Positions 23,951 to 35,533 of a stretch of DNA of 64,000 nt are shown here, piece by piece (within the stretch, counting starts at the first letter, position 1; each line of letters begins with the position of its first letter). The position numbers and the translations under genes are program-made. This DNA comes from Chrysoporthe austroafricana. Lineage: Eukaryota; Ascomycota; Sordariomycetes; Diaporthales; Cryphonectriaceae. Under the pieces are notes generated by a model that was not told the origin of the DNA, made no database searches, and worked only from the letters and a program-made list of their open reading frames with translations. The stretch lies in NCBI GenBank assembly GCA_001051155.2, contig JYIP02000002.1, forward strand, positions 3,355,583 to 3,419,582. The letters run 5' to 3'.

Positions 23951-25580
23951 CTATGAGTCCTGGTCCTCTGGCTCCTCGACTTTCTCGCTCTCTTGCGTAC
24001 CGCCCGTCGATGCTTCATGCGCCTCCTCTGCAGCCTCGGAGGCAGGTTCGCCTTCAGCACTCGTCGCCTCGGGGTCTGCCACGCCATCCGTCTCACCCGC
24101 CGCTGTGTCGTCTGGCTTCGATTCGTCGACGCCCTCGGCAACTTCCTCTTTTGGCGCCTCGTCATGGCTGTCGTCTTTTGCCTCGGCAGTCGTTTCAGGC
24201 TCTTCAGCCTGGCTCGGCTCCTCTTCGCTTGGCGATGGCTCCGGTTCTGAGTGATCCTCAGGCACGGTTTCAGGCCCAGTCACCATCGGCTCCTCATGAG
24301 TGTGAGGTTCTGATTGGGGCGCTGCGTCCTCCTCATATTGAGCATCGGAGCCCGTATGTGCTTCCTCCATCATGCCATGCTCAACAATGACAGGCACGTC
24401 GGCCATCTCAGGCTCCTCATCAACAGTCTCGGGAGCCGATATATGCAGATCGCCGAGCTGGTTGGTAACGTCCGAGCCCTCATCCTCGTCTGCCTCCATC
24501 ACCGTCGTCACAGCGCTCCCCGTCGACGGGCTACCCCTTATGTGCCGTCGCGTGTTGGTCCTTCCCGGGGGAAGGTAGTTATCATCTTCAGAGCGCTGCA
24601 GCAGGATGGGTGCTGGCATCAGCGTCGCCTCTTTCTTAGTTCCCCGGTCCATGCTCTCGGCCGCCGCTGCGGCACTCTCCAATCCCTCGGCCTCGGGCGG
24701 CAGCTTGTAGTTCTCAGCTGGCAATGTGTCGTAGGTGTCGCACACCGTCTTGAAGAAGACGTACAGGCCCGTCTGGCCCTCGGCAGACCAGAACACACCT
24801 CTGTGCTGGAACCAGGCGTGGGCGAAGATGCGGTGGAGTCGGCGGAAGACGTTGACGAGATTCTTGATCGCGGCGTTCTTATCATGACCAGCGCCTTCGC
24901 CGACAGAGGGGGCCACGAACCGCGACGGGAAGAGCTTGGGGTTCGTCACGACATTCGCAGCCCAGTCGAGGGTGTGGCAGCAGTAGTCGATGGCACAGCA
25001 TGACTTAGGTTGCTCATGCACGGAGCAGAGAAACTGCCACTCGGACGCGCGCATCTCCGGGCAGGTCTGGGCACTGCACGGAGGCGTGTCGAAGAGAAAG
25101 CCCACAATCAGGGTATTGCATTGTGCGATGAGAAAGCGACAAAGCTCGTAAAGCCAGAGGTTCCGGTCGATGGACGGCGGAGGCGTGGCGAGGAGTTGGG
25201 CTGTCTCGCGGGTGATGGGCTGTGTGTTGTGCGCGGTGTGGTGGTAGTGGAGTGCGGCGAGGTGTTCCTGAAGCTGGAAGGCCGAGTCAAGCTACACAGA
25301 GAGGGCAACGGTCAGTCGGATACTGTTAACGGCACGAGACCGGATGCGACGAGGTCAGCACAGCACCCACCTCGCTCAATGGTATCAGTGGTGGCCCAGC
25401 AGCCATGTCGCAGTTCTTGGCACCAGGGTGAATACGCCTCTTCGCATTCGCGTTGAGGAGCGTCTGCTCCATCTGCTGCGACTCCTGGTCCGCCATCGAG
25501 CCCAGGCCAGGCGACTTGGGTCCGATCTGGATCTCGGCTGGCGGAGGGGGACTCGGGAGGCGGGGAGACATCGCAGCCAT
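23951..25580 (-). CDS. mob3: MOB-family protein (MOB3/phocein type) with acidic tail
   Basis: Minus exons 25371-25580 and 23951-25291 give 516 aa. Exon 1 starts MAAMSPRLPSPPPPAEIQIGP. The MOB core spans about residues 70-240, with FQLQEHLAALHYHH, NLWLYELCRFLIAQCNTL, the zinc ligands CSAQTCPEM (Cys/Cys) and HRIFAHAWFQH (His/His), and LYVFFKTVCDTYDTLP near its end. The sequence fits the MOB3/phocein group, a STRIPAK subunit that in Sordaria and Neurospora is needed for hyphal fusion and fruiting-body development. The C-terminal 200 or so residues are a long E/D/S/P-rich disordered tail with no motif, longer than in animal phoceins. Exon 1 ends between codons and was identified from the reading frame upstream of the long exon. 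Confidence 0.78.
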
Positions 25581-25997
25581 CTTGACGACCAGACAATGCC
25601 AATGGCAGTGATTGCGAACAGAACAGGGGGGAGGCTGGGTGCTGACGTTGCGCTGCAGGTGTTGGATCAACCCTAGCGGGCCATTCGCAGTATGGAGTGT
25701 CCGAGGCTCAAGCAAGATTGTATTGTTGACGGACAACAAACGCCAGGCACGAACTTCCACGGCTGGCGGTTGCAAGCTGGAGCGCGAAGATGTTCAAAGC
25801 TCCAAGCAATGGCACCTACTGAGTACTACCTAGTACGGGGGTACAGTAGTGGCGCCGGTGCTGCGCAGGGGTCCCTCACCCTTTCTTATCGATAAGGACC
25901 CGTCGAAAAGTTACATGCATTTTATGCAGCGAGTCCGCTCCAGGCTTGATGCGCTCTTGGATTCTGCAACGCCAACAAGCACTTTTTTATATCCAGG
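25581..25997. promoter_or_regulatory. Shared promoter of the MOB3-like and DBP10 genes
   Basis: About 417 bp lie between divergent starts at 25580 (minus) and 25998 (plus). No ORF of note. Confidence 0.5.
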
Positions 25998-28861
25998 ATG
26001 GGTCGCCGCGCTGTTTCGCCGGTGCCTTCTGACGCTGAGGCCGACATATTCGACGACTCGTTATACACCGAGGACATCGAAAGCAACAAGCCCAATCAGG
26101 GGGCAGCAGAAGAGGGCTTTGATTTCTTGGACGACGGCCAAGATGGCGCTGGCGAGGAGGATGACGATGAGGCTTTCATTGCTCTCAAACAGGCCGCCTC
26201 CTATCGGAAAACCTCTCAGATGAGCTCGAAATCCGCCAAAAAGAGCGGCCGTGGCTTTCAGACCATGGGTACGAGAATAAGACACTTTGTGTTGAGCCCT
26301 GTAGGGTGCCATGCGCTGACTGGCTTCTAGGATTGAACGAGAACCTTCTCAGGGCGATCCTCCGCAAGGGCTTCAAGCAGCCAACACCTATCCAGCGCAA
26401 AGCGATCCCCCTCGTTCTCGAACGGAGAGACGTCGTCGGAATGGCCAGGACGGGATCCGGCAAGACCGCGGCGTTCGTCATACCCATGATAGAAAGGCTG
26501 AAGGCGCACAGTGCCAAGGTCGGGGCCCGGGCCTTAATCATGTCGCCGTCTCGAGAACTGGCACTGCAGACGTTGAAGGTTGTCAAGGAGTTTGGGAAGG
26601 GCACAGACTTGAAGTGTGTCTTGCTCGTCGGTGGTGACAGCCTGGAGGAGCAATTTGGCTTCATGACGACGAACCCGGACATCATCATCGCGACACCCGG
26701 ACGATTTCTGCATCTCAAGGTGGAGATGTCGCTGAGCCTGGCTTCAATACAATACGTCGTGTTCGATGAAGCAGACCGGTTGTTTGAAATGGGTTTCGCG
26801 GCTCAGCTCACAGAGATTCTGCATTCCTTGCCAGCCTCGAGGCAGACACTGCTGTTCTCGGCCACGCTGCCAAAATCTTTGGTGGAGTTCGCAAGAGCAG
26901 GTCTGCAGGATCCGAGCCTGGTGAGATTGGATGCCGAGACGAAGGTCTCTCCTGACCTGGAGAGTGCGTTCTTCACTGTCAAGGCTGCAGAGAAAGAAGC
27001 CGGTCTTCTACATGTCTTGCATGATGTGATTAAGGTGCCAGTGGGTGAACCAGAAGGAGCAATGCAAGAGCCGGACAGATTCTCGAAAAAGAGGAAACGA
27101 GGACAAGACAATCCGAACCCGGTCGATAAACCCACAGAACACTCGACGATAGTGTTTGCCGCCACGAAGCATCATGTTGAATACTTGGGGGCTGTTCTTC
27201 GCGAGCAGGGCTTCGCAGTGTCCTATGTCTACGGTTCCTTGGATCAGACAGCACGTAAGATCCAGGTTGACAATTTCCGAAAAGGGAGGACAAACATTCT
27301 GGTGGTCACAGACGTGGCGGCTAGAGGTATCGATATCCCGATTCTTGCGAATGTCATCAACTACGACTTTCCTCCCCAGCCCAAGGTCTTCGTCCACCGT
27401 GTCGGTCGAACTGCGCGAGCCGGGAAGAAGGGTTGGAGCTACAGCATCTTGCAAGACTCAGATGCGCCATACTTGCTCGATCTCCAGCTTTTTCTCGACA
27501 GAAAGCTGGTGCTTGGCCGTCAAGGAGGCGACTTGCCGTCATACTCGACGGACATGGTCGTTGGCGCTCTTCAGCGATCGGAGGTTGAGATGCACGTTGA
27601 GTGGTTAAACAAGCTATTTAAAGAAAACGAGGACATCAACGCTTTGCGCTCGGTTGCTGCTAAGGCTGAGAAGCTGTATATGAGAACCAGAACCTCCGCG
27701 TCCAGTCAGAGCGCGAAAAGAGCGAAAGAGGTCGTTACGTCTACAGGGTGGAGTCAGTTGCATACACTATTCGGAGAGATCGACGATGCGGCGGAGCAGG
27801 CTAGAAACGATATGCTGGCCCGGATCAGCAACTGGAAACCCAAGGAGACCATATTCGAAATCAACATGGGTAAGAAGCTTGTGTCGAACTCCGGAGCAGA
27901 AGTCATGAGAGAGATAAGGAAAAAGATCACACCAAAGAATCGCATCGAGAAGAAGTCCGAGGAAAACCAAGACGTAGATATGGGCGATGCTCCAGGGGCT
28001 GGTCATAGCGGCCTTTCGGACTCGGATGATGGCAGTAGCGACGAGGAACTGTCGCACGCCGAAAATGGCCCTTCCGCCTTTGATTCTGACGACGAAGACG
28101 GCGAAGACTCAGAATCCGAACTCGAAGTTACCGTTTCAAAGCACACCGACTCCAAACCCGACAAAAAGCAAGCCTCTACGCCCTGGAAGGACCCTGAATT
28201 CTTCATGTCCTACACGCCCCGCACGACCAACGTCGAGGAAGACAAGGGCTACAGCATCAACGGCGCCGGCGGTGGCGGATCCTCCTTCGTGGAGGCGACC
28301 CGCGACGTCACCATGGACCTGACGAACGACGACGGTGCCAAGGCCTTCGGTGCGCCCACCCGCGCCAAGATGCGCTGGGACAAGAAGCAGAACAAGTACG
28401 TGAACACGGCCAACGACGCAGACGGCTCGAAGGGTACCAAGAGCCGCATGATCAAGGGCGAGAGCGGCGTCAAGATCGCGGCGAGTTTCCAGAGTGGGCG
28501 GTTTGACAGGTGGCGCCGTGCGCACCGCTTGGGCAAGCTGCCGCACGTGGGTGAGACGGAGAAGCCTGGAATGGCGAGACTTGCAACTGGGAGGCCGGGC
28601 GGTGGTGGTGGCGATGGTGGGTGGCGGCATTTCAAGCATAAGCAAGAGAGGGCACCCAAGGAGGCCGACAAGTTTCGGGATGATTACCATGTGCGCAAGA
28701 AGCGGGTGGCCGAGGCCAAGGAGAAGCGAATTGGGAAGTTCAAAGATGGAGAGGGCAGTCGGAAGGAGATCAAAGGTGCGGATGATATTCGCAAGGCGAG
28801 GAAGATCGAGCAGAGGAAGAGGGAGAAGAATGCTCGGCCTACAAAGAAGGGAAAGCGGTAA
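25998..28861 (+). CDS. DBP10: ATP-dependent RNA helicase DBP10
   Basis: Exons 25998-26268 and 26331-28861 give 933 aa (yeast Dbp10 is 995). This nucleolar DEAD-box enzyme is needed for 60S ribosomal subunit assembly. Motifs in order: Q motif ([13 protein letters not shown]), Walker A ARTGSGKT (about residue 129), SRELALQ, GG and [18 protein letters not shown] (about 235), SAT (about 267), the helicase C half with [11 protein letters not shown], and [10 protein letters not shown] (about 446). The DBP10 C-terminal domain is recognisable from [19 protein letters not shown] onward. The N-terminus and the linker near residue 650 are acidic, and the end is a lysine-rich nucleolar tail (KKGKR). Splicing recreates GLNENLL at the domain start. 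Identification is secure. Confidence 0.92.
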
Positions 28862-29113
28862 GATGGTCAGATGGTCGAGAAGGCCTCACACAGTCTGGTA
28901 ATATCTATTGTCGCATGCTATCCTAGAAGAGTACGTTCAGCGAACTTCGCGACTCTGAAAGTGGATCCGGGTACGAAACCCCTGAAGAACCACAGAATTG
29001 CCATAATATGGCATACCAATAACGCTTTCTCTCCTATCATTCATGCCTGACATCCCAAAAAAAGACAAATAGTCGTCACCAATCGCGAAACTGCAAGATC
29101 GCAGCACCAGTCT
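28862..29113. other. Convergent 3' flank of DBP10 and the next gene
   Basis: About 250 bp between two converging stop codons; no gene. Confidence 0.5.
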
Positions 29114-30290
29114 TCAGTCGATCTCCATGCCCTCGGCCGGATCCCAATTCTCCTTGTCTGACTCCTCCAGCCGACCCTTAAAGGCCTCCCTGGTCGTCTC
29201 GGTGGAATTACCCTCACATATCTGCAGAGGCTTCTTTCTTTGTTTCTTCGGCGGCGATCGAACCACTTCCTTCAGATGCATGACAGATGTCTCTTTAGGC
29301 CGAAGAAATCGATTATCCCTTAGCCGTTGAAACCGGTTCCCTCGAAGATGAGACTCCGAGTTACCAGTCACCTCGCATTCTTCGTTCTTATCATGAGGCC
29401 TCACCCTAGGCAGACACAAGTCGATTCCAGCTGCCGCTTGCCTAACAGAAACGGCCTCATCTTTTCTCGAAACCGCTACTTGCCGCGACCGCTCCCACGC
29501 CCAAAGTTCGGCCCAGGTCTCGCGAGAGCTTTCGTCGGCAGATATCTCACCGAGGCCGCGGAAGTAATCGAAGATCTCATGCGGGATCTTGGGGTTAATT
29601 TCACCAAGAAAGGTCCGTTTGGCTAAATCGTCAGGATCTGTGTTAAGGGCGGCTTTGTGAGCTGCGTATTGTTGTCTATCGCCGATTCGGATTTGTGGTG
29701 CCTGTGTGTGATCGGTAAAATCATTGGGCTTCTCAAACTCTGAGACCTTAATGACGGGATCATACCCACGAGTGCTTGATGAGCCTAAAGTGACCATTCG
29801 CAATCCGGAGCAAGGCCCTGTGGGTGTTGGGAAACCGCCGACCCGCTCCTGAAGGTCCGGTTGGATCTGGAGTCGTGCAGTGTTGGGAGTAGGAGGCTTC
29901 TCGGTGTCGCTGGTGCTGCTCGTTGTCAGTGTCTCTTTATCATGGAATGGCACAGCTCGTGCAGACTTACTTGAAAATCTCGACTGTGGTCGGCGCATCA
30001 ACGTTGGGATGCTCGTAAATCTCAAATCCCTCAGAATCAAGGTCAATGCTGCTTAGCCCGTGAATCAGTACCCTTGCCAACGGTGACAACATGCGGGTGA
30101 TGCTTTCGGCTTACGCATCCCAGTTCTTGGATCTTGAGACTTTGGACGGTGAAGAGTCCTCCTGGAGAGACACCACTCGGCGGCGCTTGAGTCCCTTCTC
30201 GCATGGAGGCGTTGTTGGCGTATTTGGGGGAACGCCATAGCATGGAAGGATAATTCCTCGAATCTCTTCCTCATCCAGACCGCTGTTCTC
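29114..30290 (-). CDS. Unknown probably nuclear fungal protein; 5' exon unresolved
   Basis: Three minus-strand exons are supported by matching frames and splice sites: 30115-30290, 29971-30051 and 29114-29915. They read ENSGLDEEEIRGIILP, then YGVPPNTPTTPP and KGLKRRRVVSL, then DLDSEGFEIYEHPNVDAPTT, then TSDTEKPPTPNTARL and so on to a TGA. A start codon in the same phase was not found; the candidate upstream exon near 30340-30380 (MNGVS) ends in the wrong phase, so the 5' end is open. The protein is polar, with basic patches (KRRRV, PPKKQRKK) suggestive of nuclear import, TP/SP sites, and a more ordered middle (RIGDRQQYAAHKAALNTDPD, FLGEINPKIPHEIFDYFRGL). I do not recognise the family. Confidence 0.6.
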
Positions 30291-31590
30291 CTACCGTCAG
30301 AAAGGAGAGCCCCACGAAAGGCAGGGTCGATGGTTGGGTGGCTTACATATCGAGACGCCGTTCATCCTATCGATCCGGAGTCCTGACACTCGCATGCGTC
30401 GCCATCGCGACAGGATTGATACTTCTCGACTATGACGATTTTGAGAGGCGTAGTAAACTGTATTTAACGATCATCAAGAATGATCTGATCCTGCTGTTGT
30501 TGGTTGGTGATGGACCCTGTCATGGAATGTTCAAGCCTTTGAACGAATATGGATCTAAAGGGTATTCCTCCTCTAGAGAATACCAACAAGCAACATCACT
30601 CCTTCCCCTTCAGCGGCGTCGCCACTTCTCTCGCAACAAATTGCAGGCATTTTCCACGGGAAAGGCACCTGCTTCGAGTTCATCGGAGGACATACAGTTT
30701 TGAAATTTGCTGAATACTAGCCGCTAATGTACACCGGATCAATGAGATCTCTGACACAAGGACAACGTAGCAAGATGAATGCAAATTTAACTAGGCAGTA
30801 AGGACGGAGCCACCACTGGTATGTGACCAGGAAGAAACTGCTGGTTGAAGACACTGGTTGACTGTCAACGGAAGTTAAGGCAGCAGCGTGCCTGATCGAG
30901 CTTGACTGATAGGAATAAGGATAACAAGAGGCGTTATTTGACTCGTCGGAGTGCGCTATGAATCTTGATAGTGAAGGGAGTTGATTTCTTCCTGTCATGA
31001 CGAGAAGCGAAGGAAGACAATGTGACAGGAAAATAGTATATGGACTGATCCCAAGAGAGAAACAGTACGAAAACCGCTGGACTGTCTTCGCTGAGTCATC
31101 TCCTTCCCGATGCATCGGGACTAGCTACCTATCCCATGCTTTTCTACATCCCGAGATGGCAGATGTCGCTCGAGAGCCCTTTCGGGCCCAAAAATCTGTC
31201 CGATTACATTCAATAGTACGGTCATATCGCACAGCAGCACTTCGGATCGGTCACCCGCGTGGGAAACAGGCACTAAGGGCGCATTACCGCTCCACAGCGC
31301 CTCGAACTTTGGACCGAAGCCGATGTGGCCCAAGAGCGCAGTATTATCGACATTATCCTGCGCGAAGGCGCGCGTGACGACGATACATTCTCCTATGGGC
31401 GACCGCCAGTGCGAGTTTCACCGCCAGTTCACCAGGAGATCCATATAGAGGGTCGGAAAACAAGAGCTACAGTCCATCCTCGGCTCTTGTTAGCGAAGAG
31501 TCTCCCTCGTCGCCCTCTGGTCAGCCTCGCGATCACGCCTTGGCCTACACCTCGCTTGACGCCCCCGGCGACCCTGAACCGCTGCCCGCA
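30291..31590. other. Region without an assigned gene, 1.3 kb
   Basis: It should contain the missing 5' exon(s) and promoter of the minus-strand gene and the upstream part of the kinase-like gene. From about 31370 the frame leading into 31591 is open without an ATG, so an upstream exon of the kinase-like gene may end here. Confidence 0.4.
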
Positions 31591-32895
31591 ATGGCCCGGG
31601 TACCAGGAACGCTAAGCTACGGGACGTTAAGCTCCGCGGACGTGGGACAGAACTGCCACGAGGACCGGGCTCAGGACTCCGTCTCTAGACATCAGGTCCC
31701 AAGTTCAGATGTGAATCTGAAGGATGCGGGACCGTCTGTTTATCCTGCGCCACCGCCTCAGACCGATGTCACGTTCCTCGGAAAGCGTGCCCGAGATGAG
31801 GGATCGTCGAGTAAGGATATTTCTGGGCTGGTGGCCGAGGACGAGCTAGAAGTATTTCGACTGAGATCCAAACGGAGAAAAGACGATAACGACAACAAAG
31901 CGACGTCCACCGTCGCATGCTCAACACTAGCACCATCTCCACGCATCAGCGTCCGTCACCGTCCATTTTGTACGCAGAAATGTCTCCAGGCGCTTAGGAC
32001 CGACGAGAATGAACAATCACCAGCGCTAGCAGATCCTGAATGCCCGAACTTTGCATGGCACGCACGATACGCCCCTCGGCTGACCGGAGCGCAGCTGTGC
32101 GAGGACCTGAGGGCCCAACTCGTCATGAAACGTGAAGCAGCGCCATCGAACTATACATGGGGCTATCAATTCATCCGCCCTGCTCTCATGCCAGGGCTTA
32201 CGCAGATCGTTAAGCTACGGCTGAACTCATCCGGGCACGTTCTGGTTGCCAAGGCCTTTCAGTCTCACAGCTTTTCTTCCATGTACCAAGAAGCACGCAT
32301 TTACAGCCGCCTCCGACGCCTTCAGGGCAAGTATATACCGGTCTGCCTTGGCACCATCGAGCTCCCGTTCGAGAGCAGGCTACGATGTGACTTTGACTTC
32401 ACAGTGCTATTGTTGCTGGGATGGGCTGGTGCCGGACAAGACATGTGGCCAAAGAGGGATCTTGCGTTTGCACGAGCTCTTGAAACAGCCGCCCTCGAGG
32501 CGCTGGTCGAACTCCACAAGGCTGGCGTTCTGCATCGAGACATAGCGCTGCGGAACGTGCTGGTGAAGAAATTCGCTCGGACAGGGGACGGGGCAGAGTG
32601 GCATCTAGATGTGATGCTGATCGACTTTGAACGCAGTTGGACTGAATCATTATACAGAAAACGTCGGCGTCGATCCTACAGCAAGGACAAAGAGCAGATC
32701 GCAGGCAGTATGACGGATGTCTGGAATAAGGAGTTCGACGAATTATGTGCAAAGGAGATGAAAACGTTCGCAGAAGTTATGAACGAATGGTGCCCACCGA
32801 CGCTTTCGTTACAGCACGCCTCTGGTCCTGAGGCAGTCGATCGAAAGTGTGCAGGTATTCATTCTTCGCATATCTTGGATTTTGGGGTGAGTTGA
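31591..32895 (+). CDS. Fungal protein-kinase-like (divergent) protein
   Basis: An open frame of about 435 codons from the first ATG (MARVPGTLSYG). The N-terminal 150 residues are disordered. A kinase-like fold follows: a lysine in VLVAKAFQ, an Ala/Leu-rich alpha region, the catalytic loop VLHRDIALRNVLV with D and N in place, and LIDFERSW in place of the DFG segment. DFE instead of DFG is typical of the fungal kinase-like/aminoglycoside-phosphotransferase-related proteins that expand in accessory regions. No clear glycine loop is visible, so activity is doubtful. The frame is open upstream to about 31370, so the true N-terminus may be longer or spliced. It sits at the edge between the conserved block and the repeat-rich block. 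Confidence 0.6.
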   Translation: MARVPGTLSYGTLSSADVGQNCHEDRAQDSVSRHQVPSSDVNLKDAGPSVYPAPPPQTDVTFLGKRARDEGSSSKDISGLVAEDELEVFRLRSKRRKDDNDNKATSTVACSTLAPSPRISVRHRPFCTQKCLQALRTDENEQSPALADPECPNFAWHARYAPRLTGAQLCEDLRAQLVMKREAAPSNYTWGYQFIRPALMPGLTQIVKLRLNSSGHVLVAKAFQSHSFSSMYQEARIYSRLRRLQGKYIPVCLGTIELPFESRLRCDFDFTVLLLLGWAGAGQDMWPKRDLAFARALETAALEALVELHKAGVLHRDIALRNVLVKKFARTGDGAEWHLDVMLIDFERSWTESLYRKRRRRSYSKDKEQIAGSMTDVWNKEFDELCAKEMKTFAEVMNEWCPPTLSLQHASGPEAVDRKCAGIHSSHILDFGVS

Positions 32896-33949
32896 GTCGT
32901 AAGAGGCAGGAGAGACTAGAAATTGACTTTTTTCTCAGTGAAATGGCAACGATAGACGCTACTATTGTATCGAGCATTCTTGTGATCAAGATGCAATACC
33001 TTCCATAATATTTCATAACTCATGAGTCTACATTCCACCGGTCATCTGACCATTAGTCCTCTTTCATCTCCTCATTGTCAGTAATATAATCTTAAGCATA
33101 TTCGTGCAGAGCAGCTCGCCTGCCGCCGTGAGATCGCTGCGGCATCGTGTTTCTCGACCACCAATGTCGTCACCAGCAGCAGTATCCTCACGGCCGTCCG
33201 GAAGGCCAATATTCGTAAAATAGTTTCCTTGCTTTTGGGTCTGTTCGGCTACGCTTTGATGACGGGCAGATGAATTGGGATTGTGACGAGGAGGCTGGCG
33301 GAGCCGGCTGCCACCAATGTCTTCCTTCGTGGTCTCCAGTTCCCCTCGACTAAGCCCTGAAACTTCTTCAGGCCGCTTCCTCTTACGAGGCGCGCTGCCT
33401 TATCTCCTGTGTATCAAGAGGCTTAGCATAAGGGAGGGGTTCAAAGGTTCTGGTGCGTGCAAACATCGCTGGACCGGAGGGTGTTTCGCGGACGCGTTCG
33501 TATAAATTGGGAACGCAGGTAAGTCGTAAAATCGCTGCACTGTTTGAGCCTTTTCGGGTAGCCACGGGAACTCACTTGGGTAGCTTTAGTGCTAAGTCAG
33601 TCGACAGGGATACCCACCATTAAGCTCGACTAAAACGGTGGCCATCGGCAGCATTTTTTTACCGTTTCTGCAACGCAAGAAGGATAGGAAAAAGGAAGCC
33701 CGCGCGAGTCAGATGGCCCTTTAATCTCCACCTCCAACTGTCTCAATAATACGTTACATGCTCCGCTTTAATAATTAGTTGCAGCCAACAGCATATAAAA
33801 AAGTACCTAACTGCAGATCCAAGAGGCTGTGCAATAACAGCTTTAGGCATCCATGCAAGGAGGCCCATATATAAGAAGCCGGCTAAAGAGCCCAGTATCA
33901 TAACCTATTTATACAAGTTACGAAATAAGCAGATAAGGATTGAATAGGC
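32896..33949. other. Region without a supported gene; boundary of the repeat-rich block
   Basis: No gene recognised on either strand. Sequence becomes AT-richer after about 33600 (several TATA/TTAT tracts), marking the change from the conserved gene block to the accessory block. Confidence 0.4.
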
Positions 33950-34233
33950 GTGAAGGTCCGACTTATTATATAACTGTAAGTAGGTGCCTGATTGGTGGTA
34001 TGAATTGCAGTGCAGTATCATGGGCCGATCCTGTAGGCTCGTGCCGGATGGTTGTGGAACGGCCGGCAAAGACCCATTCCTGAAGCCGACCTTCGGAGGG
34101 GTGGAGCTCATTACGGTATGTACCCGGCCAGATCGGTGGATGCTGTGGCTATTTTCTCTTCTTCCTTCCGTACTGCAATTCATATTACCAATAAGGCACC
34201 TACTTGCAATCGTATAGTAAGTCGGACCTTCAC
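33950..34233. mobile_element. Element with 61-bp terminal inverted repeats (MITE-like)
   Basis: The arm at 33950-34010 (GTGAAGGTCCGACTTATTAT...GAATTGCAG) is matched in reverse complement by 34173-34233, with only about eight or nine mismatches in 61 bp. The 162-bp centre has no significant ORF. Size (284 bp) and long arms fit a MITE or other non-autonomous DNA-transposon remnant, or a foldback hairpin. I could not find a clear target-site duplication. Transcription through it would give a long hairpin RNA. Confidence 0.6.
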
Positions 34234-34876
34234 ATGCAGTAGGAAGAAGAAGGGACGGCCAGCATCCTACGATCTGGCCGCTTATATACGAGAGATAAGC
34301 TCTACCGCTTCCGAAGGCCGGCCCGAAGGTCGGCCTCTAAGCATGGGTCCTTGCCGGTCGCTCCACAATCATCTAGCGCGAGCCCACAGGATCGAGCCCA
34401 TAACAATAGGCCAGGATTAGACCAAAAAAACTTATATAAGCAAGGATGATATAATCCCATATTAAACAGATACTAGCCGACAAGGTAAGAATGCTTGCTC
34501 TGGCTTGCCGGCCAGCATACAGGCAGGCAAGCAGGCAGTAGCGCCCGCGGGGTATGATGCTCTGGCCACGAGTGAGGAGGTGTGCTGCCGCCCAAGCAGA
34601 TAGCGCTAGTAAAGGAAGAAGCCTGCCACTATCTAGGAGAAAAGTGATATTCAGATTGACAACTAAAGAGCAAACTATAAACCCTATTTGACAGGAAGGA
34701 CTATCCAATCTTATCTTAGCCAGCTCTTTGCTGCGGCTGCGGAAGAAAGAGAGGGCCGGGAGGGGGGGGGGATTTCTAGCGATTCTGAAAGCCGCGACAA
34801 ATAAGATTAGCAGATAATCCTTAATAGCGAATAGGATTACCGAGAGCATACGTACCTAGCAGATCCAGGACCCAAC
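34234..34876. other. Gene-free repeat-flanking DNA
   Basis: Downstream of the inverted-repeat element and 3' of the minus-strand gene. It contains a G-run near 34763 and no recognisable gene. Confidence 0.4.
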
Positions 34877-35533
34877 TTACGAGCCAGAAGGCCCGGCGCT
34901 CTCGGACCTAACAGTCTCCGCGGCCTCGGCTATAAAGGACGACCAGTCTACGGCGTTGATATCTTGAAACATGGACTCGGGGATAGTTTCGGGCAGAAGA
35001 CCAGCGGGAGGGAGGGTTCCTGTTGCGACGCCTGCCTGCCTCGCCCTCTCGGCGGCCTCCTCGCGTTCTACGCGGTCCAACTCCTCGACGCTATCGAGCC
35101 CCCGGCGGATAGCGCGGGCCAGCTTTCGAGACCACATCCTCTTTTGTTCCCGCAAACGGCGAATCTTGGCGTTCATCAAATTGGCCTGCTCTTCAGCCAT
35201 TTCCAGCTCGTCTTCCAGCTTCCGGTGCTCGCGAGTCATCTTGCGAATAATAGCGGGATCAGGGCCGAGGACGTCGCAGTGGGACATACCGAGGCGGACG
35301 CACTCGGTACAGCGGCCCGAATCGCGCGGCGAGACCTGGCAGGTCTCGATACCGCGCTCTTCGCAGGCAGAGCAGGATGGCATCGTGACGCAGTTCTTGA
35401 GGATAGTAGCGAGCAGGTCGTTGCGCGCCTGGGTCTTCGCCGAAGGGGTGGTAGCAGACTTCTTTCTCCCTCGGGCGGCGGCGGCGACGGCGGCGACGGC
35501 GGCGGCACGGGATCTGGTAATTCTAGTCGACAT
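34877..35533 (-). CDS. DUF3716-like CxxC protein with coiled coil
   Basis: A single-exon 218-aa protein starting MSTRITRSRAAAVAAVAA (ATG at 35533; the codon before is GTG). The basic Ala-rich N-terminus is followed by a cysteine module at about residues 50-90: CSACEERGIETCQV, then RCTECVRLGMSHCDV. This C-x2-C...C...C-x2-C...C spacing resembles the fungal DUF3716 domain, inferred to bind zinc. A strong charged coiled coil follows (about 95-165, REHRKLEDELEMAEEQANLM and so on), then a short Pro/Gly linker and an acidic C-terminus with VDWSSFIAEAAETV. No function is known for this family. Two further DUF3716-type genes lie 4-6 kb downstream. Long plus-strand frames across it are antisense shadows. 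Confidence 0.65.
   Translation of the reverse strand: MSTRITRSRAAAVAAVAAAARGRKKSATTPSAKTQARNDLLATILKNCVTMPSCSACEERGIETCQVSPRDSGRCTECVRLGMSHCDVLGPDPAIIRKMTREHRKLEDELEMAEEQANLMNAKIRRLREQKRMWSRKLARAIRRGLDSVEELDRVEREEAAERARQAGVATGTLPPAGLLPETIPESMFQDINAVDWSSFIAEAAETVRSESAGPSGS

Noticed and set aside
24314..25003. 229-codon plus-strand frame
   Set aside because: Antisense to the MOB3-like gene, which has zinc ligands and family sequence.
30338..30703. 121-codon plus-strand frame with a hydrophobic patch
   Set aside because: Overlaps the expected 5' exon region of the minus-strand gene and lacks homology.
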